Assembly: GCA_017414585.1 (NCBI GenBank)
Contig: JAFQLN010000140.1
Location: 1-10,003 of the forward strand
Length of the DNA: 10,003 nt
From: Clostridia bacterium
GTDB lineage: Bacteria > Bacillota_A > Clostridia > Oscillospirales > CAG-272
Reading direction: 5' to 3'
Part shown: piece after piece, positions 1 to 5,159 of the stretch
Layout: every line of letters begins with the position of its first letter
Numbering within the stretch: position 1 is the first letter of the stretch
The notes under the pieces: model-generated
The model's input: only the letters and a program-made list of their open reading frames with translations
Told to the model about the DNA's origin: nothing
Databases searched by the model: none
Translations under genes and position numbers: made by a program

Positions 1-9
1 AAAGGCACG

Positions 10-49
10 AAAAAAGCCGAAACACTCAAGTTTTTTGAGCATTTCGACT
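10..49 (-). terminator. Intrinsic terminator of the tRNA-Pro gene
   Basis: Read on the minus strand, a 15-bp stem (arms 35-49 and 15-29, continuous if three G-T pairs are allowed) closes a 5-nt loop and is followed at once by a run of T residues (minus-strand copy of 10-14). It sits about 10 nt past the 3' end of the tRNA, where a terminator for that transcript is expected. The stem length and the T-run make this a strong factor-independent terminator. Confidence 0.88.
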
Positions 50-58
50 GATTTCTCA

Positions 59-132
59 TCGGAGTGACTGGATTCGAACCAGCGGCCTCTTGGTCCCGAA
101 CCAAGCACTCTACCGGACTGAGCCACACCCCG
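59..132 (-). tRNA. tRNA-Pro, anticodon CGG
   Basis: The minus strand folds into a complete cloverleaf of 74 nt. The 7-bp acceptor stem pairs CGGGGTG with CACTCCG, with one G-T pair. The D-stem pairs GCTC with GAGT. The anticodon stem CTTGG/CCAAG holds the loop TTCGGGA, so the anticodon is CGG, reading the proline codon CCG. The T-arm is GCTGG/CCAGT-like around TTCGAAT. The discriminator base is A. The 3' CCA is not encoded (the next bases are TGA) and must be added by CCA-adding enzyme. The gene has its own promoter just upstream and a strong terminator just downstream, so it looks like a single-tRNA transcription unit. Confidence 0.96.
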
Positions 133-143
133 ATTGCCTGAAT

Positions 144-172
144 ATTATAGCATATCCGACCGACTTTGTCAA
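144..172 (-). promoter_or_regulatory. Consensus promoter of tRNA-Pro
   Basis: On the minus strand the -35 box TTGACA (167-172) and the -10 box TATAAT (144-149) are both perfect and separated by exactly 17 bp. TGC directly before the -10 box adds an extended -10 element. Transcription should start about 5 nt before the mature tRNA 5' end. Such a near-ideal promoter fits a stable-RNA gene. Confidence 0.9.
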
Positions 173-307
173 GGGATATACACAAATTTTTTCTCTTTAA
201 GCGAAGTTTTCTTTCCGTTCTTCTTCCCCCGCAGTTTCCGCATCTGCTGCTTGCTGCAAAACCGTAAAGTTTCGCTGTTTCCTGCCGGATCTCACACGTT
301 TCTGTAT
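173..307. other. Intergenic stretch between the COG2426 gene and the tRNA promoter
   Basis: This 135-bp stretch lies downstream of the membrane-protein gene on the minus strand. I see no coding region in it. One weak stem (GCGAAAC/GTTTTGC on the minus strand, near 255-280) is not followed by a T-run, so no convincing terminator separates the membrane-protein gene from the tRNA unit. Readthrough into the tRNA is possible. Confidence 0.4.
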
Positions 308-769
308 TCATATCAGAACATCCACACCGTAGCTGAGTACGGTCATGATCAGTCCCGCTGTGACAACGCCGCCTGTGATCGCGGGAAGTGCGTTCTTCAG
401 CCGAAGATCAAACAAAGCCGCAACGAGCGCCCCCGTCCATGCACCTGTTCCCGGAAGCGGAATCGCCACGAGAATGAAAAGCCCCAGCGTTTCGTATTTC
501 ACAAGGATACTGCCTTTGTCCCGCGCACGTTTTTCCAGCTTCGCCGCAATATTGCCGAGCAGCGTACTCTTTCTCCGCATCCAGGCAAAAATCCGGCGGA
601 CAAACAGGATGATAAAAGGTACCGGAACCATATTCCCAATAATGCTGACAAAAAGGACGGCAAGATACGGCAGATCCTGCGCCACCCCCCACGGAACAGA
701 ACCGCGCAGTTCAAGCACGGGAAGCATCGCCATCCCGAATACAGTCAGATATTTCAGAAGGGTATTCAT
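308..769 (-). CDS. Small integral membrane protein, COG2426 / small multidrug export family
   Basis: This 153-residue protein is almost wholly hydrophobic, with about four membrane segments (roughly residues 7-25, 35-57, 93-120 and 128-152). Two motifs recall the COG2426 family (Pfam small multidrug export protein): the N-terminal LPVLELRGSVPWG, and the LGLFILVAIPLPGTGAWTG segment near residues 95-113, whose glycines and prolines suggest re-entrant or broken helices. A charged loop, RRKSTLLGNIAAKLEKRARDK-like (residues 65-85), separates the two halves. The family name comes from limited data and the transported substrate is unknown; a transport role is inferred. The ATG start is preceded by AGGAAG about 5 nt upstream. 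Length is normal for the family. The gene appears to stand alone, with a terminator on its upstream side belonging to the next gene. Confidence 0.82.
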   Translation of the reverse strand: MNTLLKYLTVFGMAMLPVLELRGSVPWGVAQDLPYLAVLFVSIIGNMVPVPFIILFVRRIFAWMRRKSTLLGNIAAKLEKRARDKGSILVKYETLGLFILVAIPLPGTGAWTGALVAALFDLRLKNALPAITGGVVTAGLIMTVLSYGVDVLI

Positions 770-799
770 ACATCTTCCTTCGCTATACAGATTTCTTTC

Positions 800-805
800 A
801 TTATA
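800..805 (-). promoter_or_regulatory. Possible -10 box of the COG2426 gene
   Basis: A perfect TATAAT lies on the minus strand about 31 bp before the start codon. No good -35 box is found at 16-18 bp; the nearest TTG-containing hexamer is at 23 bp. A terminator further upstream (896-932) means a promoter is needed somewhere here, which supports this site despite the missing -35. Confidence 0.4.
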
Positions 806-895
806 CCTTTTTCTCCTGCCCGATTCTTCACCAATTTGTAAATATTATGCGCCGCAGGTGAATTTTGTTCCTATTCATCCCTCTCTCCGCAAATC

Positions 896-932
896 AAAAG
901 AACAGGGCGTTCCGCTTGGGAATTCCCTGTTC
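896..932 (-). terminator. Intrinsic terminator after the parvulin gene
   Basis: On the minus strand an 8-bp stem GAACAGGG/CCCTGTTC (925-932 with 900-907) continues, after a 2x2 internal loop, into 4 more pairs (TTCC/GGAA) around a CAAGC loop. TTTTGATTT follows the stem. It starts about 15 nt after the stop codon of the parvulin gene. Confidence 0.82.
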
Positions 933-946
933 TCTGTCTTTTTGCT

Positions 947-2374
947 TTATGCGTTAATTTCGTTGATGACATCGAGATCAAACTCGATGGTATCGCCATG
1001 TTCCGTGATCATTGCTTCGTAATCCGCATTGGACAGCGCGCCTTCCGCGTTCACTTCCCATGCGGTGCCTTCGCCCTGACCCATGTATTCCATGATGTGC
1101 CAGCCGTAGTCGGATTCCACGATACCGCGGTCGCCTGCCTTGCGGTCTGCATCAAAGAGCCATGCGTTGAAGGTGTTGGTCATCTGACCCTGCGCTACAT
1201 TTTCATATACACCGTCTGTTCCAAGAGAACCGGTGTCAGCACTGTATGCAGCTACAAGTTCAGCAAACTTTTCATCCGAGTATCCGGCTGCTTCCCATTC
1301 TGCGAGAACTTCTTCTGCCTTGGTGCCGTCGGTGTACTGATCGGTCGAGAAGAGAATGTGACGGACATTGCGGTTTGCGGTTTCATCGCGGTAGGAGGGC
1401 TTGAGCAGGTAGTATACCGTGAAGCTGGTATCGCCTTCCACGCCGGTCATGTGAATGTCGCCTGCGGATGCGGAGAACGCCCATTCAGATACAGCGGCAA
1501 TGGATGCTGCGGTTTCATGTCTGTGGTAGCACGCTTCAACAGCTGCGTCGATTGCAGCTTCATCATTGCCGATTGCGGCGAGGTGTTCGCGGACAAGCGC
1601 CTTGAAATCGTCTGCGGATTTTGCTGCTGCGATCTTATCTGCTGCTTCCTTTGCGGATGCGGATGCGCCGGAAGTATCACCGATGGGGTTGCCTTCCACA
1701 TCCTTTTCCATGTAGTCGAACGCGCTTACCTTGTAAACGAGGTAGTCAACACCGTCGAAATCAGCGGCGTGTTCCTTGTAGTATGCTTCCTTTTCTTCAG
1801 CGGTGTAGGAAAGACCTTCCATGAACTGATTGGAGTACAGCGATGCAAGTGCGGTCAGTTCCAGACAGTTGCGTACGTCCTTTTCGTTCATGCCGGTACC
1901 GATGGAAACGGTGAGGTACTGATCCAGGGAGTAGCCGTAGGATTCCGCCATTGCTTTGAGCATTTCAATCGTCGAGTCGATTTCAGTCTGATCCACATCG
2001 GCAGTGGAGAGCCCTGCTGCGTTTGCAGCTTCGCAGATAGCGAGAAGTTCGCCGACATAGTCCACGGTCATTGCAACAAAGTAGTCGAACCAGGTACCGT
2101 TTTCAACGTAGGGACAGGTCTGCGCCTTGAGGGACTTCGTGGTGTCTGCGCCGAGCATGCTGAGATACTGCGCATAAGTGGAATAGTTGCTGTTGTAGAA
2201 ATATGCCATCATAGTGCCGGAGACTTCGAAGTTTTCACTTTCCGCGGCTGTTTTACTGCGGAGCAGTGTACCGTTGTCGCCGAGCTTGTTGTACACGTTC
2301 AGCCCGATGACGAGAGCTGCTGCGAGGATCACACACAGTGCGATCAGGAGGGTTTTCAGTTTCTGCTTACCCAT
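947..2374 (-). CDS. Membrane-anchored parvulin-type peptidyl-prolyl isomerase (PrsA/SurA-like foldase)
   Basis: This 475-residue protein has one N-terminal membrane segment (residues 7-26) after a KQKLK basic start and no lipobox cysteine at the right place, so it should be anchored with its bulk outside the membrane. Residues 50-200 form a helical SurA-N-like region. A parvulin domain spans about 336-430: it begins NVRHILFS, has FAELVAAYSADTGSLG, and ends GDRGIVESDYGWHIMEYMG, the usual strand pair with the conserved histidine. Residues 208-326 look like a second, degenerate parvulin copy (VDYLVYKVSAFDY at its start, ASAGDIHMTG...YYLLKP at its end). The family assists folding of exported proteins, with cis-trans isomerisation of X-Pro bonds as the reaction. 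The ATG start has AAAGGAG 11 nt upstream, a slightly long spacing. The tail is acidic. It is a monocistronic unit with its own promoter and terminator. Confidence 0.85.
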   Translation of the reverse strand: MGKQKLKTLLIALCVILAAALVIGLNVYNKLGDNGTLLRSKTAAESENFEVSGTMMAYFYNSNYSTYAQYLSMLGADTTKSLKAQTCPYVENGTWFDYFVAMTVDYVGELLAICEAANAAGLSTADVDQTEIDSTIEMLKAMAESYGYSLDQYLTVSIGTGMNEKDVRNCLELTALASLYSNQFMEGLSYTAEEKEAYYKEHAADFDGVDYLVYKVSAFDYMEKDVEGNPIGDTSGASASAKEAADKIAAAKSADDFKALVREHLAAIGNDEAAIDAAVEACYHRHETAASIAAVSEWAFSASAGDIHMTGVEGDTSFTVYYLLKPSYRDETANRNVRHILFSTDQYTDGTKAEEVLAEWEAAGYSDEKFAELVAAYSADTGSLGTDGVYENVAQGQMTNTFNAWLFDADRKAGDRGIVESDYGWHIMEYMGQGEGTAWEVNAEGALSNADYEAMITEHGDTIEFDLDVINEINA

Positions 2375-2455
2375 GGCAGGATAAACTCCTTTCCTGTTTG
2401 CGAAAAAATTGTAGTTTACCGGACAAAATCCGGCATGATATCAAATCATCATATG

Positions 2456-2484
2456 ATTATAGCACAGTTGTGCGCGGATTTCAA
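2456..2484 (-). promoter_or_regulatory. Promoter of the parvulin gene
   Basis: On the minus strand the -35 box TTGAAA (2479-2484) is separated by 17 bp from a perfect TATAAT (2456-2461), with TGC immediately before the -10 as an extended element. The leader would be about 75 nt. The spacer holds a 12-bp palindrome (GCACA, two bases, TGTGC; 2462-2473). Confidence 0.85.
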
Positions 2485-2523
2485 TTGTTATTTACAATTA
2501 TTTATAAATTGTTTGAATATTCA

Positions 2524-2550
2524 GCGTGTGTTCACAGAAAAAACACACGC
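2524..2550. repeat. Perfect 9-bp inverted repeat, possible operator
   Basis: GCGTGTGTT (2524-2532) and AACACACGC (2542-2550) are perfect reverse complements around a 9-bp AT-rich spacer. There is no T-run on either side in either direction, so it does not look like a terminator. It lies about 40 bp upstream of the leftward -35 box and 86 bp upstream of the rightward one, a place suited to a regulator of one or both promoters. Which protein would bind is unknown. Confidence 0.55.
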
Positions 2551-2635
2551 ATCACGGCAGTCGTCCGCTCTTTCCGTCCTCTTTTACCCCAAGCGGATAC
2601 AGCTGCAAATTTTTTCGCAAACTGTCTTTTCCCTC

Positions 2636-2664
2636 TTGACACACAACTGTATCAGTGATATAAT
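2636..2664 (+). promoter_or_regulatory. Consensus promoter of the GntR-ABC operon
   Basis: TTGACA (2636-2641) and TATAAT (2659-2664) are both perfect with a 17-bp spacer, and TGA precedes the -10 box (extended -10). The predicted leader to the GntR start is about 62 nt. A promoter this strong in front of a regulator gene suggests that it is kept off by repression, and a palindrome covers it. Confidence 0.9.
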
Positions 2665-2669
2665 ACAGT
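2646..2669. promoter_or_regulatory. Operator candidate for the GntR/YtrA-family regulator
   Basis: ACTGTAT (2646-2652) and ATACAGT (2663-2669) form a perfect 7-bp inverted repeat with a 10-bp spacer. It covers the spacer and -10 box of the operon promoter. The arms and overall span resemble the inverted repeats bound by YtrA-type GntR repressors. A dimer bound here would block RNA polymerase, giving self-repression of the operon by its first gene. A further AGTGTA half-site-like word occurs at 2678-2683. The assignment is inferred from position and symmetry. Confidence 0.6.
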
Positions 2670-2732
2670 CACAGCAAAGTGTATTACTCGACTAACACGC
2701 TTTTTTCATCCGAAGAAAGGAAGGCGTCCGCC

Positions 2733-3107
2733 ATGATTTCGTTTGACAATTTCATCCAGACCGATGGTGTACCGATCTATCTCGCCATCATCCGGCATAT
2801 CGAGCGCGGTGCGGCAGCCGGCATTGTAAAAAACGGCGATGAGCTTCCCTCCCGACGGATGCTGTCCGCCCTGCTCGGCGTAAATCCGAACACCATCCAG
2901 AAGGCTTACCGCATTCTCGAGGAAGACGGGCTGGTTGTCTCCCACAGCGGTGCGAAAAGCGTGATGACGCTGGATGACGAAAAAATATCGAGAATCCGCC
3001 GCGAGCTCATAGCCGCCGATGCCGGAGACTTCATCCGTTCCATGACAGCCATGGGACTCTCGAAATCCGAAACGCTCAGCCTGCTCGACAGGCTCTGGAA
3101 AGAATGA
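2733..3107 (+). CDS. GntR-family transcriptional regulator, YtrA subfamily
   Basis: This is a 124-residue DNA-binding protein. A GntR winged helix-turn-helix fills residues 10-78: IYLAIIRHIERG, then GDELPSRRMLSALLGVNPNT, whose LPSRR and VNPNTIQKAYRILEEDGLV are the family signature and recognition helix. Only about 45 residues follow (helices rich in charged residues, ending KSETLSLLDRLWKE). That short tail, in place of an effector-binding domain, is the mark of the YtrA subfamily, which is nearly always next to ABC transporter genes. The start was set at the ATG with GAAAGGAAGG 9 nt upstream, rather than at an in-frame upstream codon. It is the first gene of the operon, and the palindrome over its promoter suggests that it represses itself and the genes after it. 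The ligand or signal is unknown; cell-envelope stress is a common theme in the subfamily. Confidence 0.93.
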   Translation: MISFDNFIQTDGVPIYLAIIRHIERGAAAGIVKNGDELPSRRMLSALLGVNPNTIQKAYRILEEDGLVVSHSGAKSVMTLDDEKISRIRRELIAADAGDFIRSMTAMGLSKSETLSLLDRLWKE

Positions 3108-3120
3108 AAGGAGCTGCGCT

Positions 3121-3897
3121 TTGAAAAAACATCTGTCCGTCCTCATGCTCTATATCCGATCGAGTTTTTTGCCGCTCTGTCTGATCTTTCTTCTTACCGC
3201 GGCACTGTCCGTCTGTCTCTTTGCCAAAGATCTTTTGCCGGAAATCCGCTTTTCCAGCCCCGGCTCGCGTCATGGCGTGGAAATACTCGGACTGGAAACC
3301 CTCTTTGCGCACACAGCCATCCCGTGGATTTTCACCGGCGCACTGGTTCTCATGACCGTACTGCTTCTCATCCCCGGCACCGCTTTCGGTTCGCAGACCG
3401 CGTACACCATGAGCCGGCTCCGCATTTCGGACAAAGCGGCATTCCTCTGGCAGGCGGGATACAACACACTCGCGTACTTTATGCTCTGGGCAGTCGGCGC
3501 GTCCGTTCTGGCGGCAATGTGCTTCTGGTACGGCGCATCCGTCTCAACCGCAACGGAGCATTCCGTCTTCCTTGCCCTGTACCGCGATGAGTTCTTACAC
3601 AGTATGCTCCCGCTCCACGACACCGGGCGGATCGTGCGCAATCTCTCGTTCTGCATGGCTCTCGGCGTCACAACGGCACACTATACCTTCAGACAGCGCG
3701 GTGGAAAAGCGTCCTATGTCATCATTCCCGTGCTTATTTATATCATCCGCGCGTTTCCGGAAGAGATGGGCGCCCTCCCGATAGATATCATCGGAAGTGT
3801 CATCTGCCTGTTCCTTGCGGGACTGCTGATCGTCATGGTGCTCACCGATCGGATGCGCTTCCTGTTTGAAGAGGAGGATCAGCCATGGAACGAATAA
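3121..3897 (+). CDS. Six-segment membrane protein, probable ABC permease subunit
   Basis: This 258-residue protein has about six membrane segments (roughly residues 15-34, 67-87, 114-137, 172-188, 198-213 and 222-242), and ends in an acidic cytoplasmic tail FEEEDQPWNE. An extracytoplasmic loop of some 30 residues lies between segments 1 and 2. I recognise no named family. The topology and the position between a YtrA-type regulator and an ABC ATPase suggest an ABC-2-type permease subunit. The start codon is TTG, with AAAGGAG ending 7 nt before it and overlapping the stop of the GntR gene; no ATG fits as well. Its 3' end overlaps the next gene by 13 bp, implying coupled translation. Confidence 0.75.
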   Translation: MKKHLSVLMLYIRSSFLPLCLIFLLTAALSVCLFAKDLLPEIRFSSPGSRHGVEILGLETLFAHTAIPWIFTGALVLMTVLLLIPGTAFGSQTAYTMSRLRISDKAAFLWQAGYNTLAYFMLWAVGASVLAAMCFWYGASVSTATEHSVFLALYRDEFLHSMLPLHDTGRIVRNLSFCMALGVTTAHYTFRQRGGKASYVIIPVLIYIIRAFPEEMGALPIDIIGSVICLFLAGLLIVMVLTDRMRFLFEEEDQPWNE

Positions 3898-4406
3898 AAA
3901 AATTCACCGAACAGCTCAGAAAGCTCGCGCCGCCCGGCATCCGTCTTGAAAGCGAATGCGGAACTTGGCTCACCGGACTGCTTCTTGCCCTGCTCTATTC
4001 GATGCGCTTTATGATTGCGTTCGGCAATGAGCGGTCGGATATGTACTATTACGATCCCGACACGAAAATCCGGCACATCGTCAGCGGTTTTGTCATGCCG
4101 GATTATGCCGATCTCGCCGAGGGTTCCCTTAACGGTTTTTTCCTCGTCGCTCTGTGCGTCCTGTTCGCGGCGGCGTATCACTACACCTACTATTCCTCCC
4201 AGGGAAGCCGGGCGCTGTACCTCGTCAGACGGCTGCCGGATCGCTTCTATCTATTGAAAACCTGCGTCACCCTGCCCGTTCTGGCTTCTGCGGCAACGCT
4301 TCTCTTTGCTCTGCTTCTCTATTTCGTCAATTTCGGTCTTTATCACCTGCTGACCCCGGAAGAATGTCTCCGTGCCGGTCAGTGGGCAAGGTTATGGAGT
4401 TTCTGA
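3885..4406 (+). CDS. Small three-segment membrane protein, probable second permease subunit
   Basis: This 173-residue protein has a basic, proline-containing N-terminal cytoplasmic stretch (residues 1-25) and three likely membrane segments (27-46, 83-103 and 125-149). A loop of 35 residues between segments 1 and 2 is rich in Tyr and Asp. After segment 2 comes a basic region, RALYLVRRLPDRFYLLK (109-125), which could contact the ATPase. I recall similar Arg-Leu-Pro motifs in small membrane proteins next to GntR/ABC cassettes in Clostridia, but cannot confirm a family. GAGGAGG lies 7 nt before the ATG, and both are inside the previous gene. It ends one base before the ATPase start. It is short for a permease, so it may work only as a hetero-dimer with the 258-residue protein. 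Confidence 0.72.
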   Translation: MERIKKFTEQLRKLAPPGIRLESECGTWLTGLLLALLYSMRFMIAFGNERSDMYYYDPDTKIRHIVSGFVMPDYADLAEGSLNGFFLVALCVLFAAAYHYTYYSSQGSRALYLVRRLPDRFYLLKTCVTLPVLASAATLLFALLLYFVNFGLYHLLTPEECLRAGQWARLWSF

Positions 4407-4407
4407 T

Positions 4408-5145
4408 ATGCTGAAAATCGAAAATCTCACCAAATCCTATCCCGGAAGCCGCAAAAACGCGCTCACTGATGTATCCGCTGCACTGCCGCGCGGGGAGATC
4501 GTCGGGCTGTTCGGAGAAAACGGCGCGGGAAAAACCACGCTCATGAAATGTGCTCTCGGATTTCTCCCCTATAAAGGCACAATCACCCTCGACGGCGAGC
4601 CGATTACAAAAAAGAATATCGAAAAGCTGGCGTTTGCAACCGCGGAACACTCGTATTTTCCGAATCTCACGCCCGCCGCACACCGCGATTTCTACCGCGA
4701 ACACTTCCCCGCCTTCTCGGACAAACGCTTTGCGGCTCTGATGAACTTCTTTGAACTGCCGATGTACAAGCCGCTCCTTGCGTTCTCCACCGGACAGAAA
4801 AACCAGTTTGAAGTCATCCTCTCTCTGTCGCAGGGAGCGGACTACATTCTCATGGACGAACCGTTCGCCGGAAACGACGTCTTCAACCGCGAGGATTTCT
4901 ACAAAGTCCTGCTCGGCATTCTCGAACCGCACGAGACCGTCCTGCTCTCCACGCATCTGATCGAGGAAGTGTCGGACTTCATCGGGCGCGCTCTGCTTCT
5001 GCGGCACGGGGAAATCATCGCGGATATCACGACGGAGGAACTGGAGGAAAACGGGCAGACTCTGATGGAATATATCAAGGAAAACTACCGTTACCGCAGT
5101 GACCGTGTGAGCAAGGCTCTCGACGATCTGACCGACCTCGACTGA
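4408..5145 (+). CDS. ABC transporter ATP-binding protein (YtrB-like)
   Basis: This 245-residue protein is a single nucleotide-binding domain that should power the two membrane proteins before it. Walker A is GENGAGKT (36-43), the signature is STGQK (127-131) in place of LSGGQ, Walker B is YILMDEP (146-152), and the switch histidine is H183 in STHLIEE. Two elements deviate: the Q-loop region (FATAEHSYFPNLT, about 76-88) has no glutamine, and the D-loop reads AGND rather than SGLD. An alpha-helical tail of about 35 residues ends in Asp-rich LDDLTDLD. The start is the ATG one base after the permease stop, with a TGGAG ribosome site 8 nt upstream; upstream in-frame codons would overlap the permease by 35 bp with no good site. 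All catalytic elements are intact, so it should hydrolyse ATP. The transported substrate is not evident. Confidence 0.93.
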   Translation: MLKIENLTKSYPGSRKNALTDVSAALPRGEIVGLFGENGAGKTTLMKCALGFLPYKGTITLDGEPITKKNIEKLAFATAEHSYFPNLTPAAHRDFYREHFPAFSDKRFAALMNFFELPMYKPLLAFSTGQKNQFEVILSLSQGADYILMDEPFAGNDVFNREDFYKVLLGILEPHETVLLSTHLIEEVSDFIGRALLLRHGEIIADITTEELEENGQTLMEYIKENYRYRSDRVSKALDDLTDLD

Positions 5146-5150
5146 AGGAG
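5145..5150 (+). promoter_or_regulatory. Ribosome site that fixes the start of the exported protein
   Basis: AAGGAG lies only 3 nt before a GTG (5154) but 9 nt before the ATG at 5160. The spacing favours the ATG, which also gives a standard MKK signal-peptide start. Confidence 0.7.
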
Positions 5151-5159
5151 AACGTGCAT

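Larger units (their letters stand above)
2375..2732. other. Divergent intergenic regulatory region
   Basis: This 358-bp, AT-rich region lies between two divergent genes and I see no coding region in it. It holds the leftward promoter (2456-2484), a 27-bp perfect inverted repeat (2524-2550), the rightward promoter (2636-2664) and a palindromic operator candidate over it (2646-2669). The leftward leader contains a small GC hairpin, CCGGA/TCCGG (2419-2433), of unknown meaning. Confidence 0.6.

Noticed and set aside
134..841. Open frames on the plus strand opposite the COG2426 membrane-protein gene
   Set aside because: The minus-strand product has recognisable family motifs and a ribosome site. 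The plus-strand translations are Arg/Pro/Ser-rich without motifs, and the first would start inside the tRNA promoter region.
998..2695. A 565-codon open frame on the plus strand opposite the parvulin gene
   Set aside because: It lies antisense to a gene with clear domains, promoter and terminator. Its Cys- and Phe-rich translation is typical of the complement of a codon-biased gene and shows no domain or ribosome site.
2679..2732. Longer GntR protein from an upstream in-frame ATG at 2679
   Set aside because: The added residues (Ser- and Lys-rich) do not belong to the family, the upstream start lacks a ribosome site, and it lies only about 8 nt after the predicted transcription start.
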